Positions 1 through 5,198 of a stretch of DNA of 9,421 bases are shown here, one piece after another. Both the position numbers and the translations under genes were made by a program. The notes under the pieces were generated by a model. It was given only the letters and a program-made list of their open reading frames with translations, searched no databases and had not been told where the DNA came from. Positions within the stretch are counted from its first letter, which is position 1; every line of letters begins with the position of its first letter. Source of the stretch: Candidatus Margulisiibacteriota bacterium (GTDB taxonomy: Bacteria; Margulisbacteria; WOR-1; O2-12-FULL-45-9); NCBI GenBank assembly GCA_018817195.1, contig JAHIUL010000054.1:1-9421 (forward strand), given 5' to 3'.

Positions 1-203
1 AACACTTCCATAGATAAACATCAAAAACATCAACATGCGGCTGCGTGACAAAACAAAGAAAAGAGGACACAGGCGCGTAAAAAGCCGAAAGTGTTTTGGT
101 ATAAAATGGCGCTAAAATAATTGGGAACAAACATTTTTCTTGGTCCCTTAAATCGAGACCAGGGTTCGGAACAAAGCCTCAAGAAATTAACAAAAGATGC
201 GGG
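1..203. other. Region downstream of folD, no assured gene
   Basis: No convincing gene is visible. One minus-strand frame is open from about position 118 to the window edge. Its first ATG is near position 36 and would begin MLMFLMFIYGSV, which could be the start of a membrane protein running out of the window, but no Shine-Dalgarno precedes it. A 7-bp inverted repeat (TGGTCCC at 141-147, GAGACCA at 155-161, with one G-U pair) could form a hairpin. It is not followed by a T-run in the direction of folD transcription, so it does not look like an intrinsic terminator. No tRNA fold was recognised. Confidence 0.3.
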
Positions 204-1055
204 CTATTTAACACCGCGCTGTGCAGCCAAAAAAGTATTTTTTAACAGCATCGCAATCGTCATTGGGCCAACGCCTCTTGGCACAGGGGTAATAAAAGAA
301 GCAACCTCTTTGGCTGATTCAAAATCAACATCCCCAACCAATTTATCGCTCAACCGGTTAACGCCAACATCAATTACAACAGCGCCCTTTTTGATCATAT
401 CACCTTTCACAATTTGCGGGCTGCCAACAGAAACAATTAAAATATCTGCGCGCCTGGTTACTTCTCCTAAATCTTTTGTGCGCGAATGACAAATCGTAAC
501 AGTGGCATGCTGCTGCAATAATAAAAGCGCAACTGGTTTTCCAACAATATTGCTGCGGCCAACAACAACAACTTCCGCCCCTTTAATTGGCACGCCTGTT
601 GTTTTAATCAGTTCAATAATGCCCTGCGGAGTACAAGAAACAAAAAGCGGGTCTTCGCCCTTTAAAAGCTTTCCCATGTTATATGGATGTAAGCCATCAA
701 CATCTTTTTCCGGACTAATCTCATCCAGAACTTTTGTCGCATTAATTCCTTTTGGCAAAGGAAGTTGGACCAAGATTCCATGAACTTTCTTATCCTTGTT
801 CAGGGTTCTTACAAGATCAACTAACTGCTCCTGCTTGGTGCTCTCCGGCAAGCGATGAGTTTTCGATTCCATGCCAAGTTTTGCGCAGGCCTTTTCCTTG
901 CTTCGAACATAAACTTGTGAAGCTGGATCTTCGCCCACTAAAACAACTTCCAACCTCGGAACTACGCCAGTTTTATTTTTGAATTCTTCAATCTGCGCAC
1001 TCATCGACTCGCGAATTTTATCTGAGACCTCTTTTCCGTTAATAATGTTTCCCAT
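204..1055 (-). CDS. folD: FolD, bifunctional methylene-THF dehydrogenase/cyclohydrolase
   Basis: This cytosolic enzyme of one-carbon metabolism oxidises 5,10-methylene-tetrahydrofolate with NAD(P)+ and hydrolyses the methenyl intermediate to 10-formyl-tetrahydrofolate. At 283 residues it has the normal family length. Visible signatures are the YxxxK catalytic pair (Y49, K53), VQLPLP at 96-101, KDVDG at 117-121, and the Rossmann nucleotide-binding segment GRSNIVGKP at 166-174. The C-terminal folate/nucleotide motif reads PVPRGVGPMT (257-266), where the family usually has PVPGG; the usual PCTP motif reads SCTP (140-143). Both are mild deviations and the fold looks intact. The gene lies 49 bp after mnmE on the same strand. 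Its leader is filled by two perfect DnaA boxes, the nearer ending 3 nt from the ATG. The only purine-rich ribosome site, AAGGA, is about 12 nt away, which is long. folD is not a usual member of this origin cluster. Confidence 0.96.
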   Translation of the reverse strand: MGNIINGKEVSDKIRESMSAQIEEFKNKTGVVPRLEVVLVGEDPASQVYVRSKEKACAKLGMESKTHRLPESTKQEQLVDLVRTLNKDKKVHGILVQLPLPKGINATKVLDEISPEKDVDGLHPYNMGKLLKGEDPLFVSCTPQGIIELIKTTGVPIKGAEVVVVGRSNIVGKPVALLLLQQHATVTICHSRTKDLGEVTRRADILIVSVGSPQIVKGDMIKKGAVVIDVGVNRLSDKLVGDVDFESAKEVASFITPVPRGVGPMTIAMLLKNTFLAAQRGVK

Positions 1056-1058
1056 AAG

Positions 1059-1079
1059 TTATCCACATCCTTATCCACA
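1059..1079. promoter_or_regulatory. Pair of perfect DnaA boxes upstream of folD
   Basis: Two exact TTATCCACA 9-mers lie at 1059-1067 and 1071-1079, in the same orientation with starts 12 bp apart, close to one helical turn. They occupy the gap between mnmE and folD, and the nearer one covers the spot where a folD ribosome site would sit. A perfect 9-mer is expected well under once by chance in the whole window. DnaA binding is inferred; a role in repressing folD or titrating DnaA is possible. Confidence 0.65.
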
Positions 1080-1104
1080 GGCAAAAAAGCCCTGTGCTAT
1101 TTTA

Positions 1105-2493
1105 TTACTTGCCAACACAAAACTGATCAAAGATATGATTTATCACTTCTTCAGAAACTTCCTCGCCGGAAAGTTCGCCAAGCGCCAAAAGCGCTGCCTT
1201 AACATCAATTGTCACTAAATCTGCTGCGAAACCATTAAAACATGTATTAATCGCATTTTCAAGCCCTATTTTTGCACTATTTAAGCAATCAAAGTGCCTA
1301 GCGTTGATAAAAACAGCGTCATTCCCAGCAAATTTCATCGAATTTGTGACAAAATCATAAATACTAGTTAGCAATTGCTGAACGCCCTGCCCGGTCAAAG
1401 CAGAAATTTCAAAAACACCTGCACACCCAGGCAGAGAATCAATCCAGGACTTATCCACAGTCAGGCCAAGATCAAGCTTATTTAACACCAGGAAAAACCG
1501 TTTTGTATTTACTAAACTTAAGATGTTACGGTCATTTTTCGTTATTCTGGTTGATCCATCAAGCACAAATAGCACAAAATCTGCTGATTCAAGCTCGCCT
1601 CTTGCCTTTTCAACCCCTATTATCTCAATGCTATCCTCAGTTTCGCATATACCAGCAGTGTCAATAAGTCTTACTGGCAACCCCTTAATATCAACAAGTT
1701 CCTCTAGTGTATCCCGGGTTGTGCCTGGAAACTGCGTAACTATTGCCCTGTTTTCGCCCAAAATACGGTTTAAAAGACTTGATTTGCCAACGTTTGGCCT
1801 GCCAACAATAGCCGTACATAGCCCATGACGATAAATCCGCCCCATATTTGCAGAAGATTGCAAAGCCCTTACTTCTTTAAGCAAACCTTCAAGTATTTCG
1901 CCAGTTTTCCTAGCATCAAACTCTGCAACATCCTCTGGAAAATCAATAATTGCCTCAAGATTTGCTAAAATATCAAGAAGTGGTCCTCTTATTCCGTTAA
2001 TTACCGAAGAAAGCCTGCCCTCAAGTTGCTTTATAGCACAACCCGCCCCAGCAGCTGTTCCAGCACTAACCAAATCAAGCACAGCTTCAGCCTTGATTAG
2101 GTCGATTTTCCCATTTAAAAAGGCTCTTTTTGAAAATTCGCCCCTGGATGCTAAGTGTGCTCCAGCTTTTATCAACAAATTCAGCCCTTTTTCAAGTATT
2201 GCTGGCCCACCATGACAATATAGCTCCACAACGTCCTCGCCAGTAAAGCTTCTTGGGTTTTTCATATAACAAGCCAGGATTTGATCAACCTTCTCCCCAG
2301 AATTTGGCTCAATTAGCCAACCATGAAGCATTTGATGGCTACTAATGACCTGGCCGTTTGATGCCTTAAAGTGGATTTTTAGTAGGTTTAGGGCGTTTTC
2401 GCCGCTAATGCGGATAATTCCTACCCCACCAACGCCAATTGGCGTAGCAATTGCAGCAATAGTTTCACCTGTTGAATGTTTCACGTGAAACAT
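1105..2493 (-). CDS. mnmE: MnmE (TrmE), tRNA U34-modifying GTPase
   Basis: MnmE works with MnmG to install the (carboxy)methylaminomethyl group at the wobble uridine of certain tRNAs, using a formyl-folate-derived carbon and GTP hydrolysis. The 462-residue length is typical. The N-terminal folate-binding domain carries TIAAIATPIGVGGVGIIRISG-like sequence (11-31) and SFTGEDVVELYCHGG (82-96). The inserted G domain shows G1 GRPNVGKSS (231-239), G2 TTRD (258-261), G3 DTAG (278-281), G4 NKLD (338-341) and G5 SAL (364-366). The C-terminal FCVGK (458-462) has the conserved catalytic cysteine C459. The ATG directly abuts the khpB stop codon, with only a weak GAGAG upstream. The first six codons (MFHVKH) are a parS site, about five residues longer before the conserved TI than in E. 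coli MnmE. A GTG at codon 4 is an alternative start. The partner mnmG is not in the window. Confidence 0.97.
   Translation of the reverse strand: MFHVKHSTGETIAAIATPIGVGGVGIIRISGENALNLLKIHFKASNGQVISSHQMLHGWLIEPNSGEKVDQILACYMKNPRSFTGEDVVELYCHGGPAILEKGLNLLIKAGAHLASRGEFSKRAFLNGKIDLIKAEAVLDLVSAGTAAGAGCAIKQLEGRLSSVINGIRGPLLDILANLEAIIDFPEDVAEFDARKTGEILEGLLKEVRALQSSANMGRIYRHGLCTAIVGRPNVGKSSLLNRILGENRAIVTQFPGTTRDTLEELVDIKGLPVRLIDTAGICETEDSIEIIGVEKARGELESADFVLFVLDGSTRITKNDRNILSLVNTKRFFLVLNKLDLGLTVDKSWIDSLPGCAGVFEISALTGQGVQQLLTSIYDFVTNSMKFAGNDAVFINARHFDCLNSAKIGLENAINTCFNGFAADLVTIDVKAALLALGELSGEEVSEEVINHIFDQFCVGK
1451..1459. promoter_or_regulatory. Perfect DnaA box inside mnmE
   Basis: An exact TTATCCACA lies within the mnmE coding region, where the coding strand reads GTG GAT AAG (V347-D-K). 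It is in the same orientation as the pair at the folD start, about 370 bp away. With that pair it makes three perfect boxes within 400 bp. It may be fortuitous codon usage or part of a DnaA-binding cluster. Confidence 0.5.
2477..2492. promoter_or_regulatory. parS: parS centromere site overlapping the mnmE start
   Basis: The sequence TGTTTCACGTGAAACA is an exact match to the canonical chromosomal parS, the ParB/Spo0J-binding palindrome. It lies at the very start of mnmE and supplies codons 1-6. The palindrome extends to 18 bp (2476-2493). A TTTCAC half-site sits 16 bp away (2463-2468), just inside the gene. ParB bound here would nucleate the origin segregation complex. parA and parB are not in the window. 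Confidence 0.93.
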
Positions 2494-3117
2494 CTAGCTC
2501 TCAGGGGCAATAACCAGCCTTCTATCGCGGCCTTCACCCTTACTATATGTGGTAATGCCAGCGGTTCCCTGTAATGACATATGTATGATTCGCCTATCTG
2601 CAGCAGACATTGGCGGCAAGGTCTTTTCATAACCACTTTTCTTAACCTCGTCAGCCGCATCCTTTGCCAACCTTTCGAGCGCTTTTTTTCGCTTAATCTT
2701 GTATTCTCCAGCATCAATGCTGACCCTAACGCGATCACCTTTTGCTTTACCAAGAATCGAAGACACAATAATCTCAAGAGACCGGAGCATGGCTCCTTCT
2801 TTGCCAATAATCCTACCCATATCCTCACCCTTAACCCCCAGTTCAACGACCTCCCCCTCGCCCAGGCTCCCTTCTACAATAGCTAAAAATGACATTTTGT
2901 CCAAGATTTCCTGCAACACAGATTTTGCATCCTCAACTGCGTCTCCCAAGAGCACAACTTCTACCTCAGCCTCTTCTCCACCGATCATGCCTAACATAGC
3001 TGCTTTACCTTCAGAAATCACAGTTATCTTTGCCTTTTCCCTCTCTCCACCCAGAACCTCTAGCGCCGCCTTTACAGCAGTCTCAACGGTCTTTCCCTTC
3101 ATTCTAATCTTCTTCAT
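2494..3117 (-). CDS. khpB: KhpB/Jag, RNA-binding protein with Jag-N, KH and R3H domains
   Basis: This is the RNA-binding protein historically called Jag (SpoIIIJ-associated); in other bacteria KhpB partners KhpA and influences cell division and small-RNA function. It has 207 residues, a usual size. The Jag-N domain (about 1-55) includes GKAAMLGMIGGEEAEVEV (37-54). The KH domain (about 75-140) has the GxxG loop IGKEG (104-108). The R3H domain (about 145-207) has the RxxxH core within DRRIIH (174-179), which binds single-stranded nucleic acid. The ATG overlaps the yidC stop by 4 nt (ATGA), and a strong AAGGAGGA lies about 8 nt upstream inside yidC, supporting this start and translational coupling. 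The stop codon abuts mnmE. The yidC-jag pairing is widely conserved next to the origin. Confidence 0.95.
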   Translation of the reverse strand: MKKIRMKGKTVETAVKAALEVLGGEREKAKITVISEGKAAMLGMIGGEEAEVEVVLLGDAVEDAKSVLQEILDKMSFLAIVEGSLGEGEVVELGVKGEDMGRIIGKEGAMLRSLEIIVSSILGKAKGDRVRVSIDAGEYKIKRKKALERLAKDAADEVKKSGYEKTLPPMSAADRRIIHMSLQGTAGITTYSKGEGRDRRLVIAPES

Positions 3118-4079
3118 AGCGTATCCTCCTTCTCCTCTTTAACCCGCCCGGTGCGGCGGGTAATTAAGTATTGCTGAATAGCCCCCACAAGATTTGAGAT
3201 GAGCCAATAAAGCTGAACTCCAGCGGGGAAATTCCAGGAAATAAAGGTAATAAATACCGGCATAAACATGGTCATCATCTGCGCCTGTCCCCCGCCTGCA
3301 GCAGGCATGGTCTTCTGCATCATATATGTAGTAATACCAATTAACAGGGCAAATAACGAAATAGCACCAAAGGGGGTTTTTAGCCTTTCTGGCTTGGCCA
3401 AATTGTTTGTGTCATCCCAGGCCGCAATTACATTGCCCGCCTCATCTTCAGAAAGATTAATTCCCGCCTTGGCAAAGCCAAGAGCCACATCCTTCCTGTC
3501 AGACACCTTCTCCGGACTGGCATAACGAAGCAAATCCTTAACTGATTTATCTCCAACTTTTAGCACAGCGTTCCATACAAACTTTTCCTCACCTGCCCTC
3601 GAAGATGCCTTTTTATCAAGAACAAGCAAATCCTTCTTTTCCAGCTTCTTCACCAGCCCAGCCGACTGGAACTGAGAAGCGGCCACGCGACCGTCAACCC
3701 AAAGAATCCCAGTGTTATTAGCCGGATTTGAAGCGATCTCCATAAACGCCGTGCTTTGAAATGCCCAAAACAACGCCAAGAAAAAAGGAATTTTTAACAA
3801 AACCGGCAAACACCCGCCAAAAGGATTAATCCCCTCTCCTTTATACAAACCCATGGTCTCTTGCTGAAGCTTTTTTGGATCATCTTTATGTTTTTCCTGC
3901 AGTTTTTTTATTTTTGGCTGAATCCTTTGCATCGCACCCATTGATTTGATGGAAGAAAGCGTTAGAGGATACAACGCCAGATTTACCGCAATTGTTAACC
4001 AAACAATGCCCCACCCATATCCACCAAACACCGCAAAAAACTTCAAACCCTCAATCATTATATTAGACAAATAACCCAT
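3114..4079 (-). CDS. yidC: YidC/Oxa1-family membrane protein insertase, short form with loop insertion
   Basis: This insertase places and folds proteins in the cytoplasmic membrane, alone or with SecYEG. The 321-residue protein lacks the large N-terminal periplasmic domain of Gram-negative YidC and shows no lipoprotein signal, so it resembles the Oxa1/SpoIIIJ type. Predicted segments are: TM1 about 18-42; a charged cytoplasmic hairpin (43-82, MQRIQPKIKKLQEKHKDDP region); the NPFGGCLP motif (85-92) leading into TM2 (about 91-113); TM3 about 237-256; TM4 about 268-285; TM5 about 287-306, ending in a basic tail. Two things are odd. About 120 mostly hydrophilic residues (114-236) lie between TM2 and TM3, far longer than the usual loop. 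Also, TM1 reads AVNLALYPLT, with Asn33 where the family normally has the groove arginine. The start is supported by a GGAGG 6 nt upstream. The stop overlaps khpB. Confidence 0.94.
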   Translation of the reverse strand: MGYLSNIMIEGLKFFAVFGGYGWGIVWLTIAVNLALYPLTLSSIKSMGAMQRIQPKIKKLQEKHKDDPKKLQQETMGLYKGEGINPFGGCLPVLLKIPFFLALFWAFQSTAFMEIASNPANNTGILWVDGRVAASQFQSAGLVKKLEKKDLLVLDKKASSRAGEEKFVWNAVLKVGDKSVKDLLRYASPEKVSDRKDVALGFAKAGINLSEDEAGNVIAAWDDTNNLAKPERLKTPFGAISLFALLIGITTYMMQKTMPAAGGGQAQMMTMFMPVFITFISWNFPAGVQLYWLISNLVGAIQQYLITRRTGRVKEEKEDTL

Positions 4080-4080
4080 A

Positions 4081-4104
4081 ATAAACCTCCGTATAAACCT
4101 CCGT
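4081..4104 (-). repeat. Tandem 12-bp duplication of the yidC ribosome-binding site
   Basis: Two exact adjacent copies of a 12-mer (minus strand ACGGAGGTTTAT) lie directly upstream of yidC. Each contains a GGAGG Shine-Dalgarno core. The proximal core (4086-4090) is 6 nt from the ATG and can serve it. The distal core (4098-4102) is 18 nt away, too far for that start. A recent small duplication is the simplest explanation; it could also be a standby ribosome site. Confidence 0.85.
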
Positions 4105-4115
4105 TATATTAACGC

Positions 4116-4137
4116 CAATGTTTCACGTGAAACATTG
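4116..4137. promoter_or_regulatory. parS: parS centromere site between yidD and yidC
   Basis: The core TGTTTCACGTGAAACA (4119-4134) is an exact parS match. The symmetry continues 3 bp on each side (CAA on the left, TTG on the right), giving a perfect 22-bp palindrome. It lies in the yidD-yidC gap, about 1.1 kb from the start of dnaA. It is identical in its 16-bp core to the site at mnmE. Confidence 0.95.
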
Positions 4138-4190
4138 ACCAAGACCAAAACACAAATTTTTGTTGTTTTAACGGCAAAAATCAGAAAACC

Positions 4191-4397
4191 CTACGGCACC
4201 GGGTCATACCCGCCAGGAAAAAGCTGGTTGCAACGAAAAACGCGCTTTAACGCCAAAAAGCAACCATTTAGCGCGCCATGCTTTTCCACGGCTTCATCAG
4301 CATAGTGGGAACAACTTGGATAATATCGACAAGTTGAAGGGCCAACTCGCAGTTTTCTGTATAAGAACAACAAAAATTTAATAAATTTAACCATCAT
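4191..4397 (-). CDS. yidD: YidD, membrane protein insertion efficiency factor
   Basis: This small membrane-associated protein assists YidC-dependent insertion. The 68 residues begin with a hydrophobic, basic amphipathic stretch (1-18). The family signature follows: [19 protein letters not shown] (23-41) with C23 and C29, C46 in the middle, and a closing [14 protein letters not shown] (55-68) where [14 protein letters not shown] is common. Length and ends match the family. Its ATG overlaps the end of rnpA by 11 nt; a second ATG follows immediately and could equally be used. No good Shine-Dalgarno lies at the proper distance, so translation is probably coupled to rnpA. It lies between rnpA and yidC, its usual place. 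Confidence 0.94.
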   Translation of the reverse strand: MMVKFIKFLLFLYRKLRVGPSTCRYYPSCSHYADEAVEKHGALNGCFLALKRVFRCNQLFPGGYDPVP

Positions 4398-4734
4398 GAA
4401 CCAGGCCGGCCTTATTCAGCGCCCTTTTCACTGCCTCAGAAACATCCACAAAATCCGCTTCAATCAGTGCAGCAAACGGGAAAACAACAATGTCAACGCC
4501 AGCCTTAATTTTTCCCTTTAAATCAAAAAAAATACTATAAATACGCCTTCTTGCCCGATTCCGCCTCACGGCAGAGCCAAGGCGCCTCGGCGTAACGGCA
4601 ACAACACGAAAGAGGGTCAACGAATTATCCTTGCCAACTATATGGAGCAGGGGAGTTCTTGCCTGATACTGCCTGGTTTTGATTGTCTGTTGAATCTCCC
4701 TCTTGTTGCGCAACCGTCCGAGCTTAGACCGCAA
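4387..4734 (-). CDS. rnpA: RnpA, protein subunit of ribonuclease P
   Basis: RnpA is the basic protein that binds the catalytic RNase P RNA and helps recognise the 5' leader of pre-tRNAs. The 115 residues are typical. The N-terminal [11 protein letters not shown] (5-15) matches the family opening, and the RNR signature is [16 protein letters not shown] (54-69). The start is a TTG lying inside the last codons of rpmH, giving an 11-nt overlap; a purine-rich AAAGGAAGAAG sits just before it. No ATG upstream in frame fits better. The 3' end overlaps yidD by 11 nt. The pairing with rpmH and the overlaps suggest co-transcription from the rpmH promoter and translational coupling. Confidence 0.94.
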   Translation of the reverse strand: MRSKLGRLRNKREIQQTIKTRQYQARTPLLHIVGKDNSLTLFRVVAVTPRRLGSAVRRNRARRRIYSIFFDLKGKIKAGVDIVVFPFAALIEADFVDVSEAVKRALNKAGLVHDG

Positions 4735-4861
4735 TCTTCTTTCTTCCTTTTCTTCTGCGCTTCTTTAACACCTTGCGGCCGCCCTTTGTTTTCGTACGTT
4801 TCCTAAACCCATGTTTTTTACTTCTGCGCCGTTTATGCGGCTGAAAAGTTCTTTTAACCAT
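4724..4861 (-). CDS. rpmH: Ribosomal protein L34 (bL34)
   Basis: A 45-residue, strongly basic protein of the large ribosomal subunit. It starts [20 protein letters not shown] and ends GRKKIAV, with the L34 hallmarks KRTFQP (3-8), HGFRKR (17-22) and GGRKVL (27-32). The size is right for the family. An AAAAGGGG Shine-Dalgarno (4867-4874) stands 5 nt before the ATG. It is the first gene of the leftward operon, preceded by a consensus promoter. Its 3' end overlaps the TTG start of rnpA by 11 nt. Confidence 0.97.
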   Translation of the reverse strand: MVKRTFQPHKRRRSKKHGFRKRTKTKGGRKVLKKRRRKGRKKIAV

Positions 4862-4892
4862 AACAACCCCTTTTAATTTCTAACAGAAAGCA

Positions 4893-4921
4893 ATTATACT
4901 CTATACGAGAAAACCTGTCAA
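4893..4921 (-). promoter_or_regulatory. Consensus sigma-70 promoter for rpmH operon
   Basis: On the minus strand TTGACA (4916-4921) and TATAAT (4893-4898) are both perfect consensus hexamers with a 17-bp spacer. Transcription should begin near 4886, leaving a leader of about 25 nt before rpmH. This is an unusually ideal promoter, as expected for a ribosomal protein operon. Confidence 0.9.
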
Positions 4922-4926
4922 GCGCA

Positions 4927-4951
4927 AAAATATTATCGCGACAAATATTTT
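4927..4951. repeat. AT-rich inverted repeat between divergent promoters
   Basis: AAAATATT (4927-4934) and AATATTTT (4944-4951) are perfect 8-bp arms around a 9-nt centre containing TCGCGA. It lies between the rpmH and dnaA promoters and ends just before the dnaA -35. It may be an operator for a dimeric regulator, or only AT-rich symmetry. Confidence 0.5.
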
Positions 4952-4953
4952 GC

Positions 4954-4982
4954 TTGCATAAAAAAGGCATCTTTGCTATAAT
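4954..4982 (+). promoter_or_regulatory. Likely dnaA promoter with extended -10
   Basis: TATAAT (4977-4982) is preceded by TGC, making an extended -10 (TGnTATAAT). A weak -35, TTGCAT (4954-4959), stands 17 bp upstream. Start would be near 4989, giving a leader of about 210 nt before dnaA. The leader contains an inverted repeat (TTTGCCAA at 4993-5000 and TTGGCAAA at 5046-5053) and three DnaA boxes, so autoregulation by DnaA is plausible. Confidence 0.7.
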
Positions 4983-4992
4983 CAATTTCCAA

Positions 4993-5053
4993 TTTGCCAA
5001 GTTCAACAGCGACGGTCTTTTTCACTGGCTAATCATCGAATCAATTTGGCAAA
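4993..5053. repeat. Inverted repeat in the dnaA leader
   Basis: TTTGCCAA (4993-5000) pairs perfectly with TTGGCAAA (5046-5053). The pairing continues inward by a G-U and two A-U pairs, for an 11-bp imperfect stem around a loop of about 39 nt. It begins within a few bases of the predicted dnaA transcript start. It could be a leader RNA hairpin or two half-operators. Confidence 0.45.
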
Positions 5054-5079
5054 GCGGAGTAATTCACATGTTAATTTCG

Positions 5080-5190
5080 TGTGGATAAGCTGTGGATAAT
5101 TCTAGTTTTCGTTGTGTTTACGGCATATTTATATTGGATAATTCAAGCACTGATTGATTTTGCTGGTACGGATAAATTGACTGTGGATAA
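5080..5190 (+). promoter_or_regulatory. Three perfect DnaA boxes upstream of dnaA (origin, left part)
   Basis: Exact TGTGGATAA 9-mers lie at 5080-5088, 5091-5099 and 5182-5190, all in the same orientation. The first two start 11 bp apart, one helical turn. Weaker two-mismatch matches occur at 5133-5141 and 5167-5175. The third perfect box sits 8 nt before the dnaA ATG, at the place of a ribosome-binding site; no Shine-Dalgarno is visible there. The cluster is probably the DnaA-loading and autoregulatory half of oriC. The rpmH-dnaA gap (4862-5198) contains no gene. Confidence 0.88.
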
Positions 5191-5198
5191 CTTAATAT

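Noticed and set aside
141..161. Hairpin downstream of folD as an intrinsic terminator or tRNA fragment
   Set aside because: On the minus strand it is followed by an A-rich, not T-rich, stretch; no cloverleaf can be formed from the neighbouring GGTTCGGAAC.
1076..1096. Inverted repeat CACAGG/CCTGTG around an A-rich loop between mnmE and folD as a terminator
   Set aside because: Only 6 bp of stem, no T-run in the direction of transcription, and one arm is part of a DnaA box.
2169..2177. TTATCAACA in mnmE and TTATCCCCA near 7550 in dnaN as DnaA boxes
   Set aside because: Single-mismatch sites isolated within coding regions are expected by chance.
2461..2476. Second parS directly next to the mnmE parS
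   Set aside because: Only the TTTCAC half-site matches; the other half is unrelated.
4138..4190. Terminator in the yidD-yidC gap
   Set aside because: The A/T-rich repeat there gives only a weak, mismatched stem; no clear U-tract termination structure.
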